Shown here piece by piece: positions 50,066-58,559 of a stretch of 64,000 nucleotides of DNA. Within the stretch, counting starts at the first letter, position 1. Each line of letters starts with the position of its first letter. The notes under the pieces were generated by a model. The model had not been told where the DNA came from. It was given only the letters and a program-made list of their open reading frames with translations, and searched no databases. The DNA comes from Streptomyces sp. cg36 (lineage in GTDB: Bacteria > Actinomycetota > Actinomycetes > Streptomycetales > Streptomycetaceae): assembly GCF_041080675.1 (NCBI RefSeq), contig NZ_CP163520.1, positions 4,030,001-4,094,000 of the forward strand, given 5' to 3'. The translations under genes were made by a program, and so were the position numbers.

Positions 50066-51477
50066 GGTCGGACCACCTGGGTCATCTCGGCGTCGGGGGA
50101 CGGGGCGGGGGCGGGCGCCGGGCGCCGGGCGGTGTCACTGATCCGGATGAGGATGCCGATCAGCGCCCAGTTGGCGATCACGGACGAACCGCCCTGCGCG
50201 AGGAACGGCATGGTCATACCGGTCAGCGGAATGAGACCCATGACACCGCCGGCGACCACGAAGACCTGCAGCGCGAACGCGCCCGAGAGGCCGATGGCCA
50301 TCAGCTTGCCGAACGGGTCGCGGGCGGCGAGCGCCGTGCGCACACCCCGCTCCACGATGAGGCCGTAGATCAGCAGGATCGCCATCATCCCGGCCAGACC
50401 CAGCTCCTCGCCGACCGTGGAGAGGATGAAGTCGGCGTTCGCGGCGAAGCCGATGAGGTCGGAGTTGCCCTGGCCCAGCCCCGTACCGAGGGTGCCGCCG
50501 GAGCCGAACGACATGATCGCCTGGCCGATCTGCTCACAGGCGCCGGTGGTCTTGTAGCAGCCGAAGGGGTCGAGCCAGGCGTCCACGCGCAGCTTCACGT
50601 GCGGCTCGAAGGAGGCCACCGCGACCGCGCCGGCCGCCGACATCAGCAGACCGAACACGATCCAGCTGGTGCGCTCGGTCGCCACGTACAGCATGATCAC
50701 GAACAGGCCGAAGAAGAGCAGCGAGGTGCCGAGGTCCGTCTCGAAGACCAGGATGAGGATCGAGACGCCCCACACCACGAGGATCGGGCCCAGGTCACGG
50801 CCGCGCGGCAGGTACAGGCCCATGAAACGGCGGCTGGCGAGCGCCAGCGCGTCCCGCTTGACCATGAGGTAGCCGGAGAAGAACACCGCGATGATGATCT
50901 TTGCGAACTCGCCGGGCTGGATGGTGCCCAGACCGGGGATCGAGATCCAGATCTTCGCGCCGTTCACTGCCGGGAAGAACATCGGCAGGATCAGCAGGAA
51001 CAGCGCGAACGCCATCGAGATGTACGTGTAGCGCTGCAGGATCCGGTGGTCCTTCAGCAGCATCAGCACGGCGATGAACAGCGCCATGCCGAGCGCCGTG
51101 TACAGCAGCTGCTTGGGGGCGTCCGGGTGGAAGGCGCCGAAGGCGCTCTTGGCCCGCTGGATCAGCCGCGGCGACTGGTCCAGGCGCCAGATCAGCACCA
51201 GCCCCAGACCGTTCAGCAGCGTCGCCAGCGGCAGCAGCAGCGGGTCCGCGTAGCGGGCGAACTTGCGCACCACCAGGTGCCCGACGCCCGCGAGCAGCCC
51301 GAGGCCCAGCCCGTATCCGAGCATGCCGGAGGGCAGCTTGCCGGTCATGGCCAGCCCCACGTTGGCGTACGCGAACACCGGGATGGCGACGGCGAAGACG
51401 AGCAGCGCGAGCTCGGTGTTGCGGCGGCTCGGTGCGTCGATCGCGCCGATGGTGGTCGTGTTGGTGACAACGCTCAT
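50062..51477 (-). CDS. SEDS-family peptidoglycan polymerase (FtsW/RodA)
   Basis: A 471-residue polytopic protein with about ten membrane helices. Signatures are NGAKIWISIPGLGTIQPGEF, FETDLGTSLLFFGLF and PLTGMTMPFLAQGGSS. It polymerises glycan strands from lipid II as the partner of PbpA. Which of the RodA, FtsW or SpoVE subtypes it represents cannot be decided by eye. It lies in the PknB cluster, 26 bases after the PP2C gene. Confidence 0.93.
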   Translation of the reverse strand: MSVVTNTTTIGAIDAPSRRNTELALLVFAVAIPVFAYANVGLAMTGKLPSGMLGYGLGLGLLAGVGHLVVRKFARYADPLLLPLATLLNGLGLVLIWRLDQSPRLIQRAKSAFGAFHPDAPKQLLYTALGMALFIAVLMLLKDHRILQRYTYISMAFALFLLILPMFFPAVNGAKIWISIPGLGTIQPGEFAKIIIAVFFSGYLMVKRDALALASRRFMGLYLPRGRDLGPILVVWGVSILILVFETDLGTSLLFFGLFVIMLYVATERTSWIVFGLLMSAAGAVAVASFEPHVKLRVDAWLDPFGCYKTTGACEQIGQAIMSFGSGGTLGTGLGQGNSDLIGFAANADFILSTVGEELGLAGMMAILLIYGLIVERGVRTALAARDPFGKLMAIGLSGAFALQVFVVAGGVMGLIPLTGMTMPFLAQGGSSVIANWALIGILIRISDTARRPAPAPAPSPDAEMTQVVRP

Positions 51478-51503
51478 GGTGTGGAAAGGCCCCCTACGGC
51501 TGC

Positions 51504-52970
51504 CTACTGCTTACCGCACTGCGGGACCAGCTTCTTCTCTTCCTCCGAGAGGCTGGGGCCGGGCGTGGGAGTGGCGGTGGTCTTGGTGGAACCGGTCTTG
51601 CCGGTCGGCGACGGCGACGACGCCGTACCGGTCTTCGGCGGGTTCTTGGTCTCGGCGGCGCGCTGCTGCTCGTCCTTCTTGCACGCGGACGCCTGGACGG
51701 AAAGCTCGGTGATCTTGGCCTGGGCCTTGGCGAGACTGCTCTCCGCGATCGTCGCCTCGACCTGCTTGCGCTGGTACGGCGGCAGGTACTTGAGTTCGAT
51801 CTCGGGGTGGTCGGTCTCCACCTTCGACAGCTTCACCCAGGCGAGGTCCTGGCTGATGCCCTGGTAGAGCGCCACGTGCTCGTCGTTGGAGCCGACGTAG
51901 TACTGGGTCTGCGTCCAGCGGTAGCCGCCGTACAGACCGCCGCCGACCACCGCCAGCGCCAGCACGACGTAGGCGGATCTCTTCAGCCACTTGCCGCGCC
52001 GCGGCTTGACGAAGTCCTCGTCCGCGTAGGCGCCGAAGGCGCCCTCGGGCGGGGCGCCGTAGCCGGATTCGTCACCGCTGCCGGGCGGGCCGAAGCCCCC
52101 CTGCGGCGGCGCGCTGCGGCCCAGGCCCGAGGCCCGGCCCGCCGGGGTCTGCATCGCCCCGTCGTCGTTCAGCTGAAGCTGGTTCTCGGCGACCGCGCCC
52201 ACGATCACCGGGGTGTCGCTGAGCCGGCCCGCCAGCGTGTCACCGGAGTCGACGTCCAGGACGTCGGCCACGATCACCGTGATGTTGTCCGGGCCGCCGC
52301 CGCGCAGCGCGAGCTGGATCAGCTCCTGCACCGTCTCCTGCGGGCCCTGGTAGCTGGCGAGGGTGTCCTCCATCGTCTGGTGGGACACCACCCCCGACAG
52401 GCCGTCGGAGCAGATCAGATAGCGGTCCCCGGCCCGCACCTCGCGGATCGACAGGTCCGGCTCGACGTGGTCGCCGCTGCCCAGCGCCCGCATCAGCAGC
52501 GAACGCTGCGGATGCGTGGTCGCCTCCTCCTCGGTGATGCGGCCCTCGTCCACCAGCCGCTGCACCCAGGTGTGGTCCTGCGTGATCTGCGTGAGCACCC
52601 CGTCGCGCAGCAGGTACGCCCGCGAGTCGCCCACGTGCACCAGGCCCAGGCGCTGGCCCGTCCACAGCAGGGCGGTGAGCGTGGTGCCCATCCCCTCCAG
52701 CTGCGGGTCCTCCTCGACCATCATGCGCAGCTGGTCGTTGGCGCGCTGCACCGCCGTACCGAGCGAAGTCAGGATGTCGGAGCCCGGCACGTCGTCGTCG
52801 AGCGTGACCAGCGTGGAGATCACCTCGGAGGAGGCGACCTCACCGGCCGCCTGGCCGCCCATGCCGTCGGCGATCGCCAGCAGCCGCGGACCCGCGTAAC
52901 CGGAGTCCTCGTTGCCCTCGCGGATCATGCCCTTGTGGGATCCGGCGGCGAAGCGCAGGGAGAGACTCAT
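51504..52970 (-). CDS. PP2C-type Ser/Thr phosphatase with transmembrane domain
   Basis: A 488-residue protein. The N-terminal PP2C domain has the metal-binding acids in REGNEDSGY, ADGMGGQAAGE, SDGLSG and GGPDNITVIV. A Gly/Pro linker precedes one membrane helix (SAYVVLALAVVGGGLYGGYR) and an external domain with a Thr/Pro tail. It reverses PknB phosphorylation (PstP-like). ATG 52970 with GAGGTGG upstream is preferred; a start at 53027 is open. Confidence 0.93.
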   Translation of the reverse strand: MSLSLRFAAGSHKGMIREGNEDSGYAGPRLLAIADGMGGQAAGEVASSEVISTLVTLDDDVPGSDILTSLGTAVQRANDQLRMMVEEDPQLEGMGTTLTALLWTGQRLGLVHVGDSRAYLLRDGVLTQITQDHTWVQRLVDEGRITEEEATTHPQRSLLMRALGSGDHVEPDLSIREVRAGDRYLICSDGLSGVVSHQTMEDTLASYQGPQETVQELIQLALRGGGPDNITVIVADVLDVDSGDTLAGRLSDTPVIVGAVAENQLQLNDDGAMQTPAGRASGLGRSAPPQGGFGPPGSGDESGYGAPPEGAFGAYADEDFVKPRRGKWLKRSAYVVLALAVVGGGLYGGYRWTQTQYYVGSNDEHVALYQGISQDLAWVKLSKVETDHPEIELKYLPPYQRKQVEATIAESSLAKAQAKITELSVQASACKKDEQQRAAETKNPPKTGTASSPSPTGKTGSTKTTATPTPGPSLSEEEKKLVPQCGKQ

Positions 52971-53102
52971 ACCCACCTCGCCCGTCGGCTCGGGGTACAG
53001 CCGGTCTTGTCGAGCCACACTGCCCACCCTCCGCTCGGGAGCCCCGCCCGGTCCGTCGTCCGGACCGCCGCGGCTCGCTCGCTCCGCTCGCTCATTGTCG
53101 TA

Positions 53103-53636
53103 CTACTTCCGCAGCTCGATGACGGTCTTGCCGATGCGGATCGGCGCGCCCAGCGGAATCGGGGTCGGGGTGGTGAGCCGGGTCCGGTCCAGGTAGGTGC
53201 CGTTGGTGGACCCGAGATCCTCGACGATCCAATTGCCGTCCCGGTCCGGGTAGATCCTGGCATGCCGGCTCGACGCGTAGTCGTCGTCGAGGACGATCGT
53301 CGAGTCATGGGCCCGGCCCAGCGTGATGGTCTGGCCCTGCAGCGCGACCGTGGTGCCGGTGAGGGTGCCCTCGGACACCACCAGCTTCGTCGGCGCGCCC
53401 CGGCGCTGACGGCCGCCGGACGGCGCCTGCTGCTGGCCGCGCTGCTGCGGCGGGGCGGCGGCAGCGGCCTGCCGCCCGGTCTGCTGGCGGCCCGTGTCGC
53501 CGCCGCGGCGCGAACCGCGCTGGGTGACCCGGGTGCCGAACAGGTCGCTGCGGATGACCTGGACGGCCACGATGACGAACAGCCACAGTACGGCGAGGAA
53601 ACCCAACCGCATGACCGTGAGGGTCAGCTCTGACAT
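53103..53636 (-). CDS. fhaB: FHA-domain protein FhaB
   Basis: A 177-residue protein. One N-terminal membrane helix (LGFLAVLWLFVIVAVQVI) and a Gln/Arg-rich linker precede a C-terminal FHA domain (GRAHDSTIVLDDDYASSRHA, DLGSTNGTYLD). It binds phosphothreonine peptides and is a PknB-linked division adaptor. It is 10 bases downstream of fhaA. Confidence 0.93.
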   Translation of the reverse strand: MSELTLTVMRLGFLAVLWLFVIVAVQVIRSDLFGTRVTQRGSRRGGDTGRQQTGRQAAAAAPPQQRGQQQAPSGGRQRRGAPTKLVVSEGTLTGTTVALQGQTITLGRAHDSTIVLDDDYASSRHARIYPDRDGNWIVEDLGSTNGTYLDRTRLTTPTPIPLGAPIRIGKTVIELRK

Positions 53637-53646
53637 TGCCCCCGCT

Positions 53647-54537
53647 TCACCCTTCGGCTTGCCGGTAAACGATGGTGGTGCTGCCCACGACGATCCGCGA
53701 GCCGTCGCGGAGCGTAGCGCGGGTGGTGTGCTGCCCGTCCACCACGATGCCGTTGGTGGACCCGAGATCCTGGATCGTCGAGGGCGTTCCGGTCCGGATC
53801 TCACAGTGCCGGCGCGAGACGCCGGGGTCGTCGATCCGCACATCGGCGTCGGTGCTGCGACCCAGCACCAGCGTCGGGCGGGAGATCTGGTGGCGGGTGC
53901 CGTTGATCTCGATCCAGCGCCGCACCGGGGCGCCCGGCATCGGGCCGGGAGCCGTCGGACGGCGCTCCGCGCCCGCCCGCGCGCCCGCCCCGTTCCCGCC
54001 GGGCGGCGGGGCTGCGGGCATCGGCGGCGCGGCGGCGGGCGGATGGCCGTAGCCGCCGCGCCCCTGGGGGGACTGCGGCGGCGCGGCGGGAGCGGGACGC
54101 GCGGAGCCCTGGGGCCGGCCGCCGTACTGCTCCTGCTGGCTGTGCAGGTCCTGCTGGTCGGTGCTGGAGGCGAGCGTACGGCTGCGCACCCGGTACAGAC
54201 CGGTGTCCAGGTCGTCGGCCTTCTCCAGATGGACCTTGATCGGGCCCATGAACGTGTAGCGCTGCTGCTTGGCGTAGTCGCGGACCAGGCCGGACAGCTC
54301 GTCGCCCAGCTGGCCCGAGTACGGGCTCAGCCGCTCGAAGTCGGGCGCGCTCAGCTCGACGATGAAGTCGTTGGGGACGACGGTCCGCTCGCGGTTCCAG
54401 ATCGTCGCGTTGTTGTCGCACTCGCGCTGGAGGGCGCCGGCGATCTCGACGGGCTGGACCTCGGACTTGAAGACCTTCGCGAAGGTGCCGTTGACCAGAC
54501 CTTCGAGACGCTGCTCGAAACGCTTCAGGACTCCCAT
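53647..54537 (-). CDS. fhaA: DUF3662/FHA-domain protein FhaA
   Basis: A 296-residue protein. The N-terminal DUF3662 domain (MGVLKRFEQRLEGLVNGTFA to about 115) and a Pro/Gln/Gly-rich linker precede a C-terminal FHA domain (GRSTDADVRIDDPGVSRRHC, DLGSTNGIVVDG). In mycobacteria FhaA docks on the phosphorylated MurJ-linked pseudokinase and restrains wall synthesis; the pseudokinase gene is at 8648 here. ATG with GGAGGAGGTG. It is the first gene of the cluster. Confidence 0.94.
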   Translation of the reverse strand: MGVLKRFEQRLEGLVNGTFAKVFKSEVQPVEIAGALQRECDNNATIWNRERTVVPNDFIVELSAPDFERLSPYSGQLGDELSGLVRDYAKQQRYTFMGPIKVHLEKADDLDTGLYRVRSRTLASSTDQQDLHSQQEQYGGRPQGSARPAPAAPPQSPQGRGGYGHPPAAAPPMPAAPPPGGNGAGARAGAERRPTAPGPMPGAPVRRWIEINGTRHQISRPTLVLGRSTDADVRIDDPGVSRRHCEIRTGTPSTIQDLGSTNGIVVDGQHTTRATLRDGSRIVVGSTTIVYRQAEG

Positions 54538-54941
54538 GGGGCACCTCCTCCGTCGATGTCGTCCTGGTACTGCTTACTGATCGTATCCACGCGTCGGGAA
54601 ATCGGCTGGTTCCCCTTCTGTGACCGGTGGACGAGTGTCACCTCTCACACGGATCGTAGAGGTGGCCTCCTGACAGTGTCCCGCACCCGGGGTGCACCGT
54701 GGAGGAGTGGGTGGCGCCCCTCCGCGTTCCCCCCGGCACCCTGTGAGGTTCCTGTGGGCCCGCGGACCGCGGCCGGGCGCCGTCCCTTCCTCTCCCGCTG
54801 CCCACCCCTCCTTATGCCCTTCCTTCTGCCCTTCAGGGCCGCCGGAAACAACGGATGTGAATCCACCCTGCGCAGCGTGCTAATCTTCTCGACGTCGCCA
54901 GGGAAACGGACCGGAACGGGCCGAAGAACTGGACACCACTC
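54538..54941. promoter_or_regulatory. fhaA / tRNA-Leu promoter region
   Basis: 404 bases between divergent fhaA and tRNA-Leu. TAATCT at 54881-54886 is a likely -10 for the tRNA, and the same hexamer precedes tRNA-Ile; its -35 is not clear. No further element was recognised. Confidence 0.5.
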
Positions 54942-55024
54942 GGGCGAGTGGCGGAACGGCAGACGCGCTGGCTTCAGGTGCCAGTGTCCTTCGGGACGTG
55001 GGGGTTCAAATCCCCCCTCGCCCA
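54942..55024 (+). tRNA. tRNA-Leu (CAG)
   Basis: 83 bases. The acceptor stem is GGGCGAG/CTCGCCC, the anticodon loop TTCAGGT (anticodon CAG), with a long class II variable arm (TGTCCTTCGGGACG) and T-loop TTCAAAT. CCA is not encoded. Its 3' end faces the accessory region, so it is a candidate integration site. Confidence 0.96.
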
Positions 55025-55029
55025 CAGAG

Positions 55030-55101
55030 GAGCACCGACGAAAGTGCTCTGGTTGCACCGACGAAACGGTCGGCATCATGATCATGATGCCGACCGTTTC
55101 G
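55030..55101 (+). terminator. Tandem hairpins after tRNA-Leu, including a 40-bp perfect palindrome
   Basis: A small hairpin (GAGCAC 55030-55035 with GTGCTC 55044-55049) is followed by a perfect 40-bp palindrome (55062-55101, arm CGAAACGGTCGGCATCATGA). A 12-bp direct repeat GCACCGACGAAA occurs at 55032-55043 and 55055-55066. It is most simply the tRNA terminator, but it is unusually long. Confidence 0.7.
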
Positions 55102-55167
55102 CTATGCCCTGACGGGTCTTGGCTGTCGGGGCTGTCGGGCTGGGGTGTGAGGGTGCTCACGCACATG

Positions 55168-55196
55168 ACTGCCAGCGGCCTGGGGCCGCTGGCAGT
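55168..55196 (-). terminator. Hairpin downstream of the transposase gene
   Basis: 13-bp perfect stem (ACTGCCAGCGGCC with its complement, three-base loop), 54 bases beyond the minus-strand transposase stop. A possible terminator without a T tract. Confidence 0.5.
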
Positions 55197-55249
55197 GGTG
55201 GTTGCGGTGATCTTCGGTTGTGGGCCCGGGGCGGTGTGTGCCGGGTGGT

Positions 55250-57016
55250 TCAGGTCTCTTTGATGTGCCCTTTGGGTGCCCAGGAGCCGATGGGGAGGGT
55301 TTTGCGTCGGCGAGTGGGGCGTCGGCGGGGGCGGTTGCCGTGAAGGGCGACTGCGTCGGCCCAGCTGGCGAGTTTGCGGCGGTTGACGTGGGCGAGCTGG
55401 AAGGCGAGGAGCACGGTCTGGGCGGCGATGCCGCGAACGCGGCGGGTGCCTGCTGCTTCCATGCGTTCGTGCAGGGGGTCCTTGCCGAAGCCGTTGATGC
55501 CTTCGATGGCGTTACGGAGGCGGAAGTAGACGCGCTGCCATTCGTCGCTCCCGTATTGGAGGGCCTGCCATTGTGAGGCGCCGGCCTGGGGCGGGATGGT
55601 GACGCTGCGTTTTGTGCAGATGCGGTCTGGTTTGGTGGGGCTGGGGGCGGGGTCGACCAGGGGCAGGTGGATTCCGATGCCCATGGTGTGCGGCTTGAGG
55701 ATGCACTGGACGCGGCGGGCTTCGGCGGGGCACATCATCCGGCGGTGGCCTTCGTCGTCTGCGGCCTCTTTCGGCATGAGCAGGTAGGAGGCGCGCAGCC
55801 GGATGCGCTTGATCCAGGTGTCCTTGTCGATCCGCTTGGCGAGGAAGTCGGTGGTGGCGGTGACCAGGGGGGCGGGCATGGAGGGGCAGTACCAGGATCC
55901 TTCGACGAGCTGGGCCCCGGCGACGCTGCCCTGCACGCCGAGCTGGTCCTTGGTGTAGTCGTAGACGGGGGCGTAGCCCAGGGCGCGGATGGGCAGCTGG
56001 TAGACCTCCGCCTTCTGTCCGTTGTAGAGGCGGTCACCGGCGAGGTATCCGCGCGGGTAGCGGGGATCGACCTGGAGCAGGGCTTCGATGGCGACCTCGC
56101 CCGGGCGGCAGCTGGGCTTTTCCAGGGCGAAGGCGATGATCAGGGCGGGGACGGTGTCGGGGTCGGCGGAGCCGTCCGGGAGCGGGGCGCCGTCGGAGCT
56201 GGTGCCGCGGGCGACGATCAGGCTGGCGTCGAAGCCGTACAGCTTCTTCTTCACCTTCCGGCGCTTGGCCTTGCCCGTGTTCTTGCCACCCTCGCCTTTT
56301 TCTGGTTGCGGGGCGATTTCTTCGAGGGCCAGGGGGTCTTCGTGGCGGGCGCCTCGGACGTACCAGCCGGCGTCGGGGTCGGTGGAGGTGACCTCGCTGT
56401 CCGGGGCGAGGCCCTTGGCATAGGCGCCGACGACGGTGGCGTCCACCACGGTGTCACCTTCCCAGGTCTCTTCGAGCAGGGCATGGGCCGGCTGCAGGGA
56501 GGTACCGAGGATCTTGTTGGAGAAGTGGACGAGCAGGGAGCGCTTGTCGGCGAGGGCAGCTTCATCGGCTGCGGCCTGGAATTCGGCTGCTTCGGTGAGG
56601 GGGATGCGGTGGTTCTTGGGCAGGGGGGACGGGTCGATGGAGTCGACGATCTTGTGGAAGAGGCGTCGGACGACCGCGTAAAAGGCTTCGGAGCCTTGGT
56701 CGTTGTCGGCGTAGTGCGGGATGCCGAACCGGTCGCGCATGGCCTGGCTGATGCCGAAGGCCAGCAGGTCGGCAACGGCGGTCAGGATCACGGCTCCGGA
56801 GTGCAGGACGGAGCACAGGTACATGCCGAGCAGCAGCCCCTCGGCGCTGAGGTGGCGCGGGCGTCCGGTGCGCTGCTCGGCCAGGGCCGCAGCCTTGTCG
56901 ACCAGCCCCTCGGCACCCAGGGTCGACAGCAGGTCGATGACGTCCTGGTCGGGGACGGTGACGCGGCGGGCACGGAGCCTGGCGATGCGGTCGTGTCGTT
57001 CGGGACGGCTCCTCAT
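55250..57016 (-). CDS. DDE transposase, IS1182-like organisation
   Basis: A 588-residue transposase. The N-terminal helical DNA-binding region is followed by an RNase H-fold core with plausible catalytic residues D192 (TVVDATVVGAY), D328 (YLAGDRLYNGQ) and E505 (RNAIEGINGFGKD). The triad spacing is wide because of an insertion. A basic tail ends the protein. The ATG shares one base with the stop of the recombinase-like gene upstream (TGATG), so the pair is coupled. No obvious terminal inverted repeats flank it. The overall layout recalls IS1182/DDE_Tnp_1-type enzymes, but exact family placement needs a profile search. Confidence 0.72.
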   Translation of the reverse strand: MRSRPERHDRIARLRARRVTVPDQDVIDLLSTLGAEGLVDKAAALAEQRTGRPRHLSAEGLLLGMYLCSVLHSGAVILTAVADLLAFGISQAMRDRFGIPHYADNDQGSEAFYAVVRRLFHKIVDSIDPSPLPKNHRIPLTEAAEFQAAADEAALADKRSLLVHFSNKILGTSLQPAHALLEETWEGDTVVDATVVGAYAKGLAPDSEVTSTDPDAGWYVRGARHEDPLALEEIAPQPEKGEGGKNTGKAKRRKVKKKLYGFDASLIVARGTSSDGAPLPDGSADPDTVPALIIAFALEKPSCRPGEVAIEALLQVDPRYPRGYLAGDRLYNGQKAEVYQLPIRALGYAPVYDYTKDQLGVQGSVAGAQLVEGSWYCPSMPAPLVTATTDFLAKRIDKDTWIKRIRLRASYLLMPKEAADDEGHRRMMCPAEARRVQCILKPHTMGIGIHLPLVDPAPSPTKPDRICTKRSVTIPPQAGASQWQALQYGSDEWQRVYFRLRNAIEGINGFGKDPLHERMEAAGTRRVRGIAAQTVLLAFQLAHVNRRKLASWADAVALHGNRPRRRPTRRRKTLPIGSWAPKGHIKET

Positions 57017-57927
57017 CACAGCCCCTTCAGCGCGGCTGCGGCCTGCTCGGCGGTGAGGTTGCGGACGTACGGCATGATCCGGTCGATGGAGCGCAGGGTG
57101 GTCAGCCCGGCGGCGGCCATCAGGGTCGGCAGGTGCATGCGGGCTTCGATCGCATCCACGAGCCAGGTGGCCCGGGCCCGCCCCATCACCAGGGGCGGAG
57201 TGCCGGGCGACGTCCTGGTACGGGCGATGAAGTTGGTGACGGTGTTGGGATTGCGGGCGTAGCCGTTGGGGCGGAAGAGATAGCGGACCTGCCCGGGTTC
57301 GCCGGCCTGGGCCGCGGCTTCGGCGAGGGCCGGCGCCCAGGAGGTGCGGCACAGCACGAGACGGGCACGACGGCCGCGGACCGCGACGGCCGCTTCCCCG
57401 TTGGGCGCGACCCGTACGTCGTGGGCACGCAGCGGGATGATCTCCGGTGAATCCAGTGCGCAGCCGAGGCCGAGAGCGAGCAGGGTCAGACTGCCGTGGC
57501 GCAGTTCGGCGGTGGGCTGGAAGCGGGCGGATGCGAAGAGGCTGGACTGCTCGGCCGTGCTGTACGGCTTGGAGGAGTCCGAGCCGGCGTAGGCGGCCGG
57601 TTTTCCGGTGGCCAGGTCGGGGCCGAACAGAGCCCGGCGCAGGTGGCCCAGACGGCCCCGGTAGTTGCCGCGGGTGCCGTCGCTCAGGTGCAGGCAGCCG
57701 GTGGCCAGGAACCATTCGACCGCCTCCCGCGCCAGGACCTGTTCGGCTGCGGCCGGGCGTCCGCAGAGATCGGCGTGGGCGGTGGCGTAGGCGAGTGCGC
57801 CCATCCAGTCCCGTGCCTGCTTGGGGGTGTTGGGCTTGGCCCGGGTGACCGCGCGCCGGCAGCCGGGCCCGATGCGCTCCCATACGGGGGCGGGCAGTTC
57901 GGGCCGGTACTGCTCGATCGCATCCAT
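57016..57927 (-). CDS. Degenerate tyrosine-recombinase-like protein
   Basis: A 303-residue protein. The N-terminal helical part has a core-binding layout (about 55-105). The C-terminal part follows the tyrosine recombinase fold: LTLLALGLGCALDSPEIIPL in place of the usual TGLRxxEL, and MGRARATWLVDAI in place of HxLRH. The usual LGH reads AAAG, and a tyrosine (Y287, MPYV) lies near the expected nucleophile. The first catalytic arginine and both histidines appear missing, so strand exchange is doubtful. ATG with GGAG about ten bases upstream. It is divergent from the XRE gene and coupled to the transposase gene. It could instead be a DNA-binding accessory factor. Confidence 0.55.
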   Translation of the reverse strand: MDAIEQYRPELPAPVWERIGPGCRRAVTRAKPNTPKQARDWMGALAYATAHADLCGRPAAAEQVLAREAVEWFLATGCLHLSDGTRGNYRGRLGHLRRALFGPDLATGKPAAYAGSDSSKPYSTAEQSSLFASARFQPTAELRHGSLTLLALGLGCALDSPEIIPLRAHDVRVAPNGEAAVAVRGRRARLVLCRTSWAPALAEAAAQAGEPGQVRYLFRPNGYARNPNTVTNFIARTRTSPGTPPLVMGRARATWLVDAIEARMHLPTLMAAAGLTTLRSIDRIMPYVRNLTAEQAAAALKGL

Positions 57928-57963
57928 GACGACTCTCCACCAGGAATAGACCCCAGGAGGGGT

Positions 57964-57981
57964 GTTATTCCAATAACATTC
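57964..57981 (+). repeat. 18-bp inverted repeat, left copy (operator candidate)
   Basis: GTTATTCCAATAACATTC. It contains the imperfect palindrome GTTATT-CC-AATAAC and lies between the divergent recombinase-like and XRE genes. An identical copy in opposite orientation is at 62700-62717. Such an AT-rich word is striking in this GC-rich sequence. Confidence 0.9.
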
Positions 57982-58038
57982 AGTGGAGGTGGCGGCCGCT
58001 GTCATGCCGGGAGGTCCGTATGGGCGACACTCTTCGCT

Positions 58039-58350
58039 GTGCCACAAGGAGACAAGCGCCGTCGCAAGCCCGCCGAGTACCTGCTCGAGGGCGCTTGGCC
58101 GCACGCCGTGCTTGACGACCACCACGGGGCGCAGGTTGCCCAGGAAGTGGCCGCGCGCCTGCGGCGCGTCATCGAGGAGCACGGCTGGACGATCGTGGAG
58201 GTCTCCCGCTGGACGGGAGTGGACCGGATCACCATCACCCGGGTGCTGGCCGGCCAGGTCTGGTGCGACCTGCTGACGATCGCGACCCTGGAGAAGGAAC
58301 TCAATGTGGACCTGTGGCCCGGGCGGAACCCGGGCAATCCACCGGAGTGA
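58039..58350 (+). CDS. XRE-family helix-turn-helix regulator
   Basis: A 103-residue protein. The C-terminal helix-turn-helix reads VIEEHGWTIVEVSRWTGVDR, then ITITRVLAGQVWCDLLTIATLEKELNVDLW in overlapping helices, the layout of XRE/Cro regulators. The basic N-terminus is short (PQGDKRRRKPAEYLLEG). GTG 58039 is the only sensible in-frame start, although its ribosome site is weak (GGGAGG 20 bases upstream). It diverges from the recombinase-like gene and is the likely regulator of the locus through the palindrome at 57964. Confidence 0.72.
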   Translation: MPQGDKRRRKPAEYLLEGAWPHAVLDDHHGAQVAQEVAARLRRVIEEHGWTIVEVSRWTGVDRITITRVLAGQVWCDLLTIATLEKELNVDLWPGRNPGNPPE

Positions 58351-58559
58351 ATTCGCATGGGCATTCGGCTTCCTGGAGCGGGAGCAGGTGAAGATGGCCG
58401 AATGCCCGACACGGATAGGCATACACCGGTAGTGTCGGGAACGGCCTAGTGGCCCCGTCGCCGCAGACCCTGGCTGCAATCCAGGGCGTAAAGAACCTGC
58501 GGCGACGGTTCATATGTGTGGTGAAGTGCTGTGTCAGCGGGTGCTGTTGCAGTCCTTGG

